DNA from: Christensenella sp. UBA5327
GTDB lineage: Bacteria; Bacillota; Clostridia; Christensenellales; Aristaeellaceae
Assembly (NCBI GenBank): GCA_002411105.1
Contig: DHQX01000047.1
Location: 2,464 to 49,279 of the forward strand
Direction: 5' to 3'
DNA: 46,816 nt
Shown here: positions 33,291 through 41,246 of the stretch, piece after piece
Position numbering within the stretch: position 1 is the stretch's first letter
Layout: each line of letters opens with the position of its first letter
Translations under genes and position numbers: made by a program
The notes under the pieces: generated by a model
The model's database searches: none
Seen by the model: only the letters and a program-made list of their open reading frames with translations
What the model was told of the DNA's origin: nothing

Positions 33291-33404
33291 ATTCCTCCCG
33301 GTGCCGCGCAGGCAAGTGTGATATTGCTCGGTTTTAGCCTTGCGCGGCTTCACCGGTCAGACGGATTGATATCCTTTTTCCCGCCGGGCAGTACTATAAC
33401 ACCA

Positions 33405-35141
33405 TCAGCCGGATTCTTCCACTGTAAAAACAGGGGCGGGCGTCTGGCTGGGGGCCAGGGTCATCTCTGGCACCGCCGGGCTGTCGCCGGGCCCGTCCGT
33501 GGGCAGCGGCGTGGGCGCAGGGGTGGTGTTGATGAGGGTTTGCTCATAGAGGTGCTGCAGGGTTCTCTTGTCAGCGTTGCCGCTGGAGCCCAGCTTGTTG
33601 GCCTGCTGATAGGCCTTGACCGCCGCCTTGGTCCCCTCCCGGTACTGGCCGGTGACCGCGCCGTGATACAGGCCCAGCTCCTTTAATTTCATCTGCAGCC
33701 AGAACACGTCCTCGCCTTCAACCCCCACCTTCATGTTCCGGGGCTCGGCCGGCGGCCGGGAGCCGTCATAGTAGGGCTGCGGCGTGGGCGCCGGGGTGGG
33801 GTCATGCAGCTTGGTGCTGTTGTTGAAGGGACCAGGCCGGTTGGCGTATTTCAGCTCCGGGTCAAGGGGCGCGTCCTCATGGATCCACACCTCCACCCCT
33901 GCGCCCAGGTTGTCATACAGCCACTTGGCATCCTGCACCGTCAGCCTGATGCAGCCATGGCTGGCGGGGCGTCCCAGCTTGTTCACCGAGCCCATGTTCA
34001 CCCGCCGCTGATCTGAACTGTACAGGAAGGAATGGAAGGCGATGCTCCGGTTGATCCGCGTCCAATACTGGGCAGTGCCGCCGCCCCAGGTGGGGAAGCT
34101 GGCCCAGCGGGCGGTTTTGCCGTTGAGCGTCCAGGTGCCCACATCGCTGGGGAAGGAGGCGGTGCCGGTGGATGCGGTGAAGATCTTCTCCAAAATGGAG
34201 TAACCCCCCATGCCGTCATCCTTGAAGACCTTGATCAGCTGGTTGTTGACATCCACCTCCACAAACCAGGGCACGGGCGTGGGCGCAGGCGAGGGTTTGG
34301 GTGTGCCGTCCGCTCTCACCACATCCAGGGAGAACATCACGTTCCAGGTCTCCTCCCCTACCACGCCGTCGGGCACCAGGCCGTTATAAGTCTGGAACTC
34401 CTTCACCGACGCCTGGGTGTGCCGGTAAAAGCCACTGGTAGCTTTCTTGTCAAAGAAACCTAAAGCAGTCAGGCGCTCCTGCACCGCTTTTACTTCCTTG
34501 CTGGTGCTGCCGTAGGACAGAGGCTTCTTGAAGGCCACATCAGGGGACAGCGTCGCCAGGGGCACCGGGGTGGCCTGGGGCGCATTGGGATCCGGGGTGG
34601 GCATCACGATATCGTCTGAATAGATTTTCTCCAGGGTCTTCACATCGGCATTGCCGGTTTTGGGCAGGCCATTGTCCGCCTGGAAGTGGCCGATGGCCGC
34701 CGTGGTGCCATCCAGGTAGTTGCCACTGATTTTGCCCCAGTAGTAGCCCAGTTCGCTCAGCCTGGTCTGCAGCCGGCTCACATCCTTGCCCTCAGCGCCC
34801 TTTGTAAGCGGCCGGTGGCAGTCGCCATAGATGATCTCCTGCAAGTCAAGGTCCGCGTCGCCTGTGGGCTCCAGGCCGTAGGCCTCCTGTACGGATCGGA
34901 TGGCCTTGCGGGTCACCTCCATGTAATTGCCGGTCACGGGGCCATTGTAATACCGCAGGTCTTTGAGCCGTGTCTGCAGCTGGGCCACATCCTCCCCCTT
35001 GTCCCGGAACTTCAGCGCCCGCCCCTCTGAGGTGACAACCACCACCTCTTCATCATCCAGTGGCGGCACGGCCTCCTGCGCCTGCACCGCGGTGAACAGG
35101 GTGGTGAAGATTATCAGAAAAATCAACAGATTTCTTTTCAT
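33405..35141 (-). CDS. L,D-transpeptidase with four peptidoglycan-binding repeats
   Basis: 578 residues, exported (MKRNLLIFLIIFTTLFTAVQAQ). Three PG_binding_1 repeats at about 46-105, 113-174 and 210-270 (pattern GxDVxxLQxRLxxLGYY), then the YkuD catalytic domain 291-422 with RPASHGCIRL (active Cys397), then a fourth repeat at about 472-533. Pro/Thr linkers (TPAPTP) join them. The enzyme should make 3-3 cross-links or attach proteins in the wall. Most such enzymes carry one or two repeats on one side, so binding modules on both sides of the catalytic domain are uncommon. Start ATG 35141 has GAGAGG upstream. Confidence 0.9.
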   Translation of the reverse strand: MKRNLLIFLIIFTTLFTAVQAQEAVPPLDDEEVVVVTSEGRALKFRDKGEDVAQLQTRLKDLRYYNGPVTGNYMEVTRKAIRSVQEAYGLEPTGDADLDLQEIIYGDCHRPLTKGAEGKDVSRLQTRLSELGYYWGKISGNYLDGTTAAIGHFQADNGLPKTGNADVKTLEKIYSDDIVMPTPDPNAPQATPVPLATLSPDVAFKKPLSYGSTSKEVKAVQERLTALGFFDKKATSGFYRHTQASVKEFQTYNGLVPDGVVGEETWNVMFSLDVVRADGTPKPSPAPTPVPWFVEVDVNNQLIKVFKDDGMGGYSILEKIFTASTGTASFPSDVGTWTLNGKTARWASFPTWGGGTAQYWTRINRSIAFHSFLYSSDQRRVNMGSVNKLGRPASHGCIRLTVQDAKWLYDNLGAGVEVWIHEDAPLDPELKYANRPGPFNNSTKLHDPTPAPTPQPYYDGSRPPAEPRNMKVGVEGEDVFWLQMKLKELGLYHGAVTGQYREGTKAAVKAYQQANKLGSSGNADKRTLQHLYEQTLINTTPAPTPLPTDGPGDSPAVPEMTLAPSQTPAPVFTVEESG

Positions 35142-35169
35142 TGCAAACCTCTCAACCGTAGTACACGCA

Positions 35170-35198
35170 ATTGTAAGATATCGGAAACAGTTTTGCAA
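35170..35198 (-). promoter_or_regulatory. Promoter of the L,D-transpeptidase gene
   Basis: Minus strand: TTGCAA (35198-35193), 17 bp, TACAAT (35175-35170). Confidence 0.6.
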
Positions 35199-35249
35199 GT
35201 TTGTTTCCGTAAAATTTCACAATCCGTTATTAAATTGTAGTGATTGCAC

Positions 35250-35271
35250 AAAAAGACCCGGGCTCCAGGCC
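35250..35271 (-). terminator. Weak terminator after the FAD-protein gene
   Basis: On the minus strand GGCCTGG and CCGGGTC (with G-U pairs, loop AGC) are followed by TTTTTG. Confidence 0.5.
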
Positions 35272-35294
35272 AGGCATGCCCATTCCGGCCTCTG

Positions 35295-36704
35295 TCAGGC
35301 CTTTTCCTCCTGAGCCAGCTTATCCCCCAGCATCACGCCCATGGCGCTGGCCATCATCAGGCCCCGGGTCCAGCCGCTGGAGTCACCCAGAGAATAAAAG
35401 CCCTTGATGTTGGTGTTGAGCTTGTCATCCATCTTCACCCGGTTGGAGTAAAACTTCAGCTCCGGCGAATACAGCAGCGTTTCAGGTGCCGCAAAGCCCG
35501 GCACCACCAGCTCCATGGCCTGGATGAAATTGATGATGTTGGTCATGGCCCGGTAGGGCATGGCGTTGGTGATGTCTCCCGCCACTGCATCAGTCAAAGT
35601 GGGCCGCACATTGGCGCGGTACAGCTCCTTCTCCCAGGTGCGTTTGCCGTCCAGAATATCACCAAAGCGCTGCACCAGGATGCTGCCGTTGGCCAGCATA
35701 TTGGTGAGCTCGCCAATTTTCTGCGCATAGGCAATGGGCTGGTTGAAGGGATGGTTGAAGTTGTGGGAGGAGAGGATGGACAGGTTGGTGTTCTGGGATT
35801 TTCTGTCCTTATAGCTGTGGCCGTTGACCACGGCCAGGTCGTTGTCATAGTTCTCCTGGCTGACAAAGCCGCCCGGGTTCTGGCAGAAGGTGCGCACCTT
35901 GTCCTTGAAGGGGTGCGGGTAGCCGATGAGCTTTGACTCATACAGCGCGCTGTTCACTTCCTCCATCACCTCGTTGCGCACCTCCACGCGCACACCGATG
36001 TCAACGGTTCCCGGCTGATGGGCAATGTGATGCTCCTGGCAGATCTTCTCCAGCCAGTCGGCTCCGCGCCGGCCGGTTGCCACCACGGTGTCCTTAGCCC
36101 TGATCTCCTCTTCGCCTGTGCCGTTTGGTTTTTGCACCACCACCCCTACGCAGCGGCTGTTTTCAAGCAGGAGGTTGACGCAGTTGACCCCAAAGCGAAT
36201 CTCCACGCCTTCCTCCAGCAGATACCGCTGAATGGCGCCGTATATTTCCTGGGCCTTTTCGGTGCCCATGTGGCGGATGGGGCAGTCCACCAGCTGGAGG
36301 CCCGCCTGGATGGCCCGCTTCCTGATTTCCTTGATCTTGTCGCTTTGCTCAAGCCCCTCAATGTGGGTGTCAGCGCCAAACTCCAGATAGATGCTATCGG
36401 TATAGTCGATCAGCCTCTGGCAGTAGTCTTCCCCGACCAGCTCAGGAAGCTGCCCGCCCACCTCCCGGGAAAGCGAAAGCTTGCCGTCAGAAAAGGCGCC
36501 CGCGCCAGCAAAACCGGTGGTGATGTGGCAATAAGGCCGGCAGTTCACACAGCGCCCCACCTGGGGCTTGGGGCAGTGCCGTTTTTCCATGGGGCTGCCC
36601 TTTTCAATCATCAGGATTTTGCGCTGGCTGCCCTTGCGGATCAGCTCCAGCGCCGTAAAAATGCCCGCGGGCCCTGCGCCCACGATCACCAGATCATACA
36701 CCAT
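35295..36704 (-). CDS. FAD-dependent oxidoreductase of the COG2509 type
   Basis: 469 residues, cytoplasmic. N-terminal FAD-binding VIVGAGPAGIFTALEL (6-21), a second flavin segment VVATGRRGADW, and C-terminal GFYSLGDSSGWTRGLMMASAMG contacting FAD. Four close Cys (44, 52, 55, 59) in CPKPQVGRCVNCRPYC could bind a metal or Fe-S cluster, or act in thiol chemistry. The family is widespread in anaerobes but has no assigned reaction that I know of. ATG 36704 is chosen for AAGGAGAGC upstream; the frame from 36734 would start inside the promoter. Monocistronic. Confidence 0.85.
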   Translation of the reverse strand: MVYDLVIVGAGPAGIFTALELIRKGSQRKILMIEKGSPMEKRHCPKPQVGRCVNCRPYCHITTGFAGAGAFSDGKLSLSREVGGQLPELVGEDYCQRLIDYTDSIYLEFGADTHIEGLEQSDKIKEIRKRAIQAGLQLVDCPIRHMGTEKAQEIYGAIQRYLLEEGVEIRFGVNCVNLLLENSRCVGVVVQKPNGTGEEEIRAKDTVVATGRRGADWLEKICQEHHIAHQPGTVDIGVRVEVRNEVMEEVNSALYESKLIGYPHPFKDKVRTFCQNPGGFVSQENYDNDLAVVNGHSYKDRKSQNTNLSILSSHNFNHPFNQPIAYAQKIGELTNMLANGSILVQRFGDILDGKRTWEKELYRANVRPTLTDAVAGDITNAMPYRAMTNIINFIQAMELVVPGFAAPETLLYSPELKFYSNRVKMDDKLNTNIKGFYSLGDSSGWTRGLMMASAMGVMLGDKLAQEEKA

Positions 36705-36735
36705 GTTGCTCTCCTTGCCATCGATGTGAGACATA

Positions 36736-36765
36736 ATTATAGGTAAGTTCCCTTCTCTTTGTCAA
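36736..36765 (-). promoter_or_regulatory. Consensus SigA promoter of the FAD-protein gene
   Basis: Minus strand: TTGACA (36765-36760), 18 bp, TATAAT (36741-36736). About 25 bp of leader before ATG 36704. The next ~120 bp (36766-36889) show nothing recognisable. Confidence 0.85.
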
Positions 36766-36889
36766 CGAAGGCCGCGGAACCCTCTCCCATGAATCCTCCC
36801 TGTGGATGAGCAGCCCTTATCGGTTTTTCCAAGCGAGACAGGCGGGGATTAGCGGCCGCCCCATGATCGGGTCAACTCTGTCCCTGGGG

Positions 36890-36918
36890 TTGATTTTTCG
36901 CCCGATTGATGGTATGAT
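36890..36918 (+). promoter_or_regulatory. Promoter of the secreted flavoprotein gene
   Basis: TTGATT (36890-36895), 17 bp, TGG-extended TATGAT (36913-36918). Confidence 0.7.
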
Positions 36919-36951
36919 CTTGCCAGAAAAAATCAAAGGAGGCCCCTGATT

Positions 36952-38829
36952 ATGCCACGCTTCAAAAAACTGTTGTCCCTTCTGCTGACCCTATCCATGT
37001 TCCTGTCTCTGACCGCCTTCGCCGCCATCACCCCCGGCACCTATGAAGGCGAGGCAAAAGGCATGCATGACGGCTTGAAAGTGGCCGTCACCCTAAACGA
37101 AACCGGCATTGAAAAAATCGAAGTACTGGAGCATCAGGAAACCGCCCCCGGCTGGCCGGCGCTTGACAAGGTGCCCGAGGCCATCATTGCAGCCCAGAGC
37201 CTGAAGGTGGACACCCTGGCCGGCGCCACCCGCACCTCAGAAGGCATTCTGGCTGCCGTTACCGACGCCCTCACCAAGGCTGGCGTTGATCTGGCCCAGT
37301 TTGAAAAGGAAGTAGAAGCAGCCCCCGCAGCCGCTGAGAGCTACTTCCCGGTGATGGGCTCCTTCGAAGTGCCCGCCCAGTGGGATGAGACCTATGACAT
37401 CATCGTGGTAGGCGGCGGCTTTGCCGGCCTGGCTGCCAGCTACTCCGCAGCCCAGAACGGGGCCAAGACTGTGCTGGTTGAGAAACTCTCCACCACCGGC
37501 GGCAACAGCTCCATCAACGGCGGCCAGTATGCTGCCTTCACCTCCAAGCGTGCGGAAGAGCTTCAGAAGAAGTTCGACCTGGTGCCTGATACCGCTGAAA
37601 AGCACATCGAAGACACCCTCAAGGGCGGCGACTTCATGAGCGTGCCCAAGCTGGTTGAGAACATGGTCTATGCCGCCCCCTTCTACTTTGACCTGCTGCT
37701 GGACAACGGCCTGGTCATCCGCGACACCCTGGCCCGTCCGGGCGGACACTACGGCTTCCGCACCTACGTCACCGAGAACCAGGTGGGCAGCGACATCACC
37801 AACCTCCAGCTGAAGATCCTCAAGGGCACCAACTGTGACATCCAGCTGGAAACCAAGATGGTGGAAATCTACCGCACCCGTGATGATGACAACCGCGTGG
37901 TGGGCATCCGCGTGGCCACCAATGACGGCTACAAGACCATCAAGGCCGACAAGGGCGTCATCCTGGCCACCGGCGGCTTTGGCGCCAACGTGCCTATGCG
38001 CGAGACCCAGGTGCCTTACCTGAACGCCGATATCCCCACCACCAACAACCCCGCCGTGTCCACTGGCGAAGGCATCTACCTGGCCCAGGCCATTGGCGCC
38101 GGCACCACCCAGATGTCCAACATCCAGCGCTATCCCTTTGCCGACGCCAACAACGGCGTGCTTGACAAGTTTGCCGTGTGGCCCTTTACCGGCCCCTCCT
38201 TCGGCATCGTGTATGTGGACTATCAGGGCAACCGCTATGTGAACGAAGGCGAGCGCCGCGACGTGTGCGCCAATGCCGCCGCCAACTCCGGCTTCATCTC
38301 CACCTACTCTGTCTTCAACTGGGACGTGGTAAAGGGCTTTGCCAAGCCTGAAGAGCTGGAAGAAGGCCTGAAGACTGGCCGCGTGCTCAAGGGTGAGACC
38401 TTTGAAGAACTGGCAAAAGCCATCAACGAGTATCCCATCCAGGGCAAATTCCCCCAGGTGACCGCTGAAAACCTCAAAGCCACCATCGAAAAGCACAATG
38501 GCTACATCGATGCGGGCAAGGATGATGATTTCGGCAAGGTCATGACCAACACCATGATCAAAATCGAAAACGGCCCCTACTACGCGCTGAGCCAGTTCCC
38601 CTCCGTGCACCATACCATGGGCGGCCTGGTCATCGACGAGTATACCGAGGTCAAGGACATCTACGGCAACGTGATCCCCGGCCTGTACGCGGCGGGTGAG
38701 GTCACCGGCGGCGTCCACGGCACCAACCGCCTGGGCTCCAACGCCGACTCGGATGCCTGCGGCATGGGCTATATCTCCGGCTTCTTTGTATCCACCGGCG
38801 AAATGCCCGAGTTCGTCCCCAATAAATAA
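36952..38829 (+). CDS. Exported flavoprotein reductase (fumarate/urocanate reductase-like) with FMN-binding domain
   Basis: 625 residues. Signal peptide to about Ala24. FMN_bind domain 26-105 with the ApbE flavinylation motif DTLAGATRTS (likely Thr93). From about 144, a FAD-dependent flavocytochrome-c-type reductase: VVGGGFAGLAA, GGNSSINGG, ILATGGFGAN, PSVHHTMGGLVID and GGVHGTNRLGSNADSD. The acid Arg of this family matches the RRD of NEGERRD. No CxxCH haem site, so electrons enter through FMN. The substrate loop reads GGHYGFRTYVTENQVGSD, not the RSH of fumarate reductases, so urocanate or another 2-enoate is as likely. Strong ribosome site AAAGGAGG; monocistronic. It needs an ApbE from elsewhere. 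Confidence 0.88.
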   Translation: MPRFKKLLSLLLTLSMFLSLTAFAAITPGTYEGEAKGMHDGLKVAVTLNETGIEKIEVLEHQETAPGWPALDKVPEAIIAAQSLKVDTLAGATRTSEGILAAVTDALTKAGVDLAQFEKEVEAAPAAAESYFPVMGSFEVPAQWDETYDIIVVGGGFAGLAASYSAAQNGAKTVLVEKLSTTGGNSSINGGQYAAFTSKRAEELQKKFDLVPDTAEKHIEDTLKGGDFMSVPKLVENMVYAAPFYFDLLLDNGLVIRDTLARPGGHYGFRTYVTENQVGSDITNLQLKILKGTNCDIQLETKMVEIYRTRDDDNRVVGIRVATNDGYKTIKADKGVILATGGFGANVPMRETQVPYLNADIPTTNNPAVSTGEGIYLAQAIGAGTTQMSNIQRYPFADANNGVLDKFAVWPFTGPSFGIVYVDYQGNRYVNEGERRDVCANAAANSGFISTYSVFNWDVVKGFAKPEELEEGLKTGRVLKGETFEELAKAINEYPIQGKFPQVTAENLKATIEKHNGYIDAGKDDDFGKVMTNTMIKIENGPYYALSQFPSVHHTMGGLVIDEYTEVKDIYGNVIPGLYAAGEVTGGVHGTNRLGSNADSDACGMGYISGFFVSTGEMPEFVPNK

Positions 38830-38854
38830 CAACGCCGGGGTTTAACCCAGAATG

Positions 38855-38889
38855 GCGGCCCTTCCGGTTGATGCCGGGAGGGCCGTTTT
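38855..38889 (+). terminator. Terminator of the flavoprotein gene
   Basis: CGGCCCTTCCGG (38856-38867) pairs with CCGGGAGGGCCG (38874-38885) with one G-U, followed by TTTT. Confidence 0.85.
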
Positions 38890-38913
38890 GATCCCGACCG
38901 TGTTATTTTCCGG

Positions 38914-38942
38914 TTGACGCAAACTGCACTTCCCGTTATAAT
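38914..38942 (+). promoter_or_regulatory. Strong SigA promoter of rpsU
   Basis: TTGACG (38914-38919), 17 bp, TATAAT (38937-38942). Confidence 0.85.
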
Positions 38943-39010
38943 GAATTTCGGTCGCCATCCGCCGTGAAAGCGGCGTTTGCCAGGCGAGATGAGCGAAGGG
39001 GGGGAAATGA

Positions 39011-39184
39011 GTGTCTGAGATCCGTGTGAAAGAGAATGAAACGCTGGAAAGCGCGCTGAAACGCTTCAAGCGGCAGTGTGCCCGCTCCGGCGTTTTGGCG
39101 GAAGTCCGCAAGCGTGAGCATTATGAGAAGCCCAGCGTCAAGCGCAAGAAGAAGGCGGAAGCCGCCCGGAAGCGCAAGTACTGA
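39011..39184 (+). CDS. rpsU: 30S ribosomal protein S21
   Basis: 57 residues, the usual Firmicute size. Sequence features match S21: SEIRVKENETLESALKRFKR, REHYEKPSVKRKKK and a Lys/Arg-rich end. Start is GTG 39011 with GGGGGGGAAA upstream; the ATG at 39007 is out of frame and stops at once. It stands alone between a strong promoter and its own terminator rather than with dnaG-rpoD or yqeY. Confidence 0.95.
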   Translation: MSEIRVKENETLESALKRFKRQCARSGVLAEVRKREHYEKPSVKRKKKAEAARKRKY

Positions 39185-39203
39185 TTCTCACAGGTTTTAA
39201 AAG

Positions 39204-39228
39204 CCCGCACCGGTTGCGGGTTTTTTCT
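39204..39228 (+). terminator. Terminator of rpsU
   Basis: CCCGCA (39204-39209) and TGCGGG (39215-39220), then TTTTTTCTTTTT. Confidence 0.88.
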
Positions 39229-39239
39229 TTTTGTCCCCA

Positions 39240-39273
39240 TGTTGCCAAATCCATCCCCAGGCCGTCTAATAGG
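39240..39273 (+). promoter_or_regulatory. Candidate ECF-sigma promoter of the sigma operon
   Basis: TGTTGC (39240-39245), 17 bp, then CGTCTAATAGG (39263-39273). The 11-base -10 block is repeated exactly at 41138 with the same spacing from TGAAAC. CGTC is the typical -10 core of ECF sigma factors, so the operon probably controls itself. Confidence 0.6.
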
Positions 39274-39304
39274 TGTATCGCGATATGTGTTAAAGGAGCG
39301 CCAT

Positions 39305-39799
39305 GTGACCACCAAGCAAGAACGGGATGAGCGGTTTGTGGAGGCCGTCAGAATGCACTCCCCGGCCATGTTCCGGGCCGCCCGGAGCCTCCTGCGCCAG
39401 GACGCTGACGCGCAGGACGCGGTGTCCGCTGCCATCACCCGTTGTTACCAGGGCATCAGCCGCCTGAGAAAATGGGAGGCCATCCGCCCCTATCTGATCA
39501 AGGCCGCTGTCAACGCCAGCTATGACATCCTCAGACGCAGCCAGCGGGAATACGCCACAGACAACACCTTTGCCTTTGAAGCCAAAGACACCCCAGAGGA
39601 AACGCCCATCTGGGCCTACCTGGAAACACTGCCACCCAAAAGCCGCCTGGTAATGCAGCTGCGATACGGCGAGGACCTGCCGGTCAAGGAAATTGCCCGG
39701 GTCCTGCGCCTGCCCCGGGGCAGCGTATCGGTCATCATCGGCCGGGCACTGAAACAACTAAGACAAGCGTTTGAACAGGAGGATGCGCGCCATGCGTGA
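39305..39799 (+). CDS. ECF-type RNA polymerase sigma factor
   Basis: 164 residues. Region 2 (HSPAMFRAARSLLRQDADAQDAVSAAITRCYQGISRLRK) binds the -10 element and region 4 (LPPKSRLVMQLRYGEDLPVKEIARVLRLPRGSVSVIIGRALKQLR) the -35. No extra domains. Start is GTG 39305 with AAAGGAGCGCC upstream; the frame reaches back to 39239 but without a site. It overlaps the next gene by 8 bp, so sigma and partner are made together. The shared promoter motif at 39240 and 41115 points to self-control and to the G5 gene as a target. Confidence 0.92.
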   Translation: MTTKQERDERFVEAVRMHSPAMFRAARSLLRQDADAQDAVSAAITRCYQGISRLRKWEAIRPYLIKAAVNASYDILRRSQREYATDNTFAFEAKDTPEETPIWAYLETLPPKSRLVMQLRYGEDLPVKEIARVLRLPRGSVSVIIGRALKQLRQAFEQEDARHA

Positions 39800-40997
39800 A
39801 GAAGAGATTATCCGGCACGTCAAGGCGCATCAGCGGCCCCTGCCGGAGGGCTTTGAAGCGCGCCGGGACATGCTCCTCCAGCGACTGATACGGGAGGAAG
39901 AAACCGTGACAAAGAAAAAACTATCCCTGGCCATGGTGATGGCCATGATCCTGGCCCTGACCCTCATCGGCGTGGCCCTGGCCGCAGGCTTCGGCGTCTT
40001 CGGACAATTGGCGGTAAGCCAGTACAATAAAGATAAGCTTGAGAAACTGGACGCCCTGTCTGAGTCCTACAAAAAATCAGTGGTGCTAAAAACAGAGGGC
40101 GAGTTCCCCGAAACCACCTTCACCCTGGACCAGGGCTACTATGACGGCGAATCCCTGTATGTAAGCTACCTGGTCAGCGGAAAACACAATGTGGGCAAAC
40201 TCCTGCCCGGCAAGCCCGGGGATGCCGCGCTTAAGGCTTTTGATGACCATGGCAATCCGGAGGACATTGCCATGGGCTTGAAGCCAGTCTTGGGCGATGC
40301 TTTCTGGGAGCAGGTGGAGGCAAAGGTAAAGAAGGATGGCTATGCCTACTTTCAGGTCTTCTCTCAGTACCTGGGCGATGGCGCATGGCTTGACAAGGAC
40401 AACTACATCAACCCCTCTGAAGGCGACTACGCGCTCCAGAAGGAGGGCGGCTACATCGGCTTTACGGAGTTTGAACGCCCGCTGCCGGAGGCCGCCCGGA
40501 ACCAGGACAGCATCGACCTGTACATGCTGATCTACCGGGGCACCACCACCTACTACCTCACAAAGGACAAAGCCCTGGCTAAGGGCGAGCGCACTACCAG
40601 CGAACTGCCCATGCACATCCTGCGCACCAGCCAAGCGCCCCAGATCCTGACCGGCACCGGGCAGTTTGCAGGCTACAGCGCCGATATCAGGGCCAAAGTT
40701 TCCCCGGTTGACATCAAGGTGGATATCCGGCTGAGCAATTTGCGCCAAGACCAGCGCGCCGCCTGGGACGACGCAGACATGGACAAAGTGGATGAAACCA
40801 TGGATGTGCTCAGGTCTTACCAGCTCTATGCAGACGGCAAGCCCTGCCGGCACAACGCCTACCAGGCCAGCATCACCGATGATGTCCTCCAAATCGCCAT
40901 GGGTTTTCCCAAGCCTGAAAGCTTTGAGGAGCTGACCATCATCCCGGTGTACAGCCAGAGCGACGAACACCCTGATGAAACCATCACCCTGAAATAA
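39792..40997 (+). CDS. Membrane-anchored protein coupled to the sigma factor (probable anti-sigma)
   Basis: 401 residues. A cytoplasmic head of ~44 residues (MREEEIIRHVKAHQRPLPEGFEARRD), one membrane helix (LSLAMVMAMILALTLIGVALAAGF, about 45-67) and an outside domain of ~330 residues rich in Tyr, Asp and Lys with beta-like stretches. This is the layout of transmembrane anti-sigma factors such as the DUF4179-type partners in Clostridia, although no zinc motif is seen in the short head. ATG 39792 is nine bases after AGGAGG; ATG 39783 is too close. It overlaps the sigma gene. Role inferred from layout and context. Confidence 0.75.
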   Translation: MREEEIIRHVKAHQRPLPEGFEARRDMLLQRLIREEETVTKKKLSLAMVMAMILALTLIGVALAAGFGVFGQLAVSQYNKDKLEKLDALSESYKKSVVLKTEGEFPETTFTLDQGYYDGESLYVSYLVSGKHNVGKLLPGKPGDAALKAFDDHGNPEDIAMGLKPVLGDAFWEQVEAKVKKDGYAYFQVFSQYLGDGAWLDKDNYINPSEGDYALQKEGGYIGFTEFERPLPEAARNQDSIDLYMLIYRGTTTYYLTKDKALAKGERTTSELPMHILRTSQAPQILTGTGQFAGYSADIRAKVSPVDIKVDIRLSNLRQDQRAAWDDADMDKVDETMDVLRSYQLYADGKPCRHNAYQASITDDVLQIAMGFPKPESFEELTIIPVYSQSDEHPDETITLK

Positions 40998-41016
40998 CCA
41001 GACCCACCACCATCCC

Positions 41017-41049
41017 AAGGGCTGCGGCACATGTCTGCAGCCCCTTTTT
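41017..41049 (+). terminator. Terminator of the sigma operon
   Basis: GGGCTGC (41019-41025) pairs with GCAGCCC (41037-41043), then CTTTTTG. Confidence 0.82.
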
Positions 41050-41114
41050 GGCACCGGCCACAACCCCGTTTGTTACGGAATCGTTTCTTAATCTTTATTA
41101 AATTTTGCCCGGGA

Positions 41115-41148
41115 TGAAACATTTTCGACTTATAATGCGTCTAATAGG
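41115..41148 (+). promoter_or_regulatory. Candidate ECF-sigma promoter of the G5 gene
   Basis: TGAAAC (41115-41120), 17 bp, CGTCTAATAGG (41138-41148). TGAAAC-N16/17-CGTC is a classic cell-envelope ECF promoter. A TATAAT at 41131 has no good -35, so SigA use is less likely. Confidence 0.65.
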
Positions 41149-41153
41149 ATAGA

Positions 41154-41170
41154 GCCCTCTTTACGAGGGC
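41154..41170 (+). promoter_or_regulatory. 5'-terminal hairpin in the G5 leader
   Basis: GCCCTC-TTTAC-GAGGGC forms right at the predicted transcript start, with no T run after it. It may stabilise the 5' end of the mRNA. Confidence 0.5.
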
Positions 41171-41246
41171 CATCCTGTGAAGAGGCGGTTTGACGCACCC
41201 CGCGCCTCAGCGGCCCATGCAACTGGGCCAAGAAAGGAGATCCCTC

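Noticed and set aside
37237..38832. 531-residue open frame on the minus strand opposite the flavoprotein
   Set aside because: Its translation is His/Val/Gly-rich with no recognisable domain, and the plus frame is a clear flavoprotein. Long mirror frames are expected in G+C-rich coding sequence.
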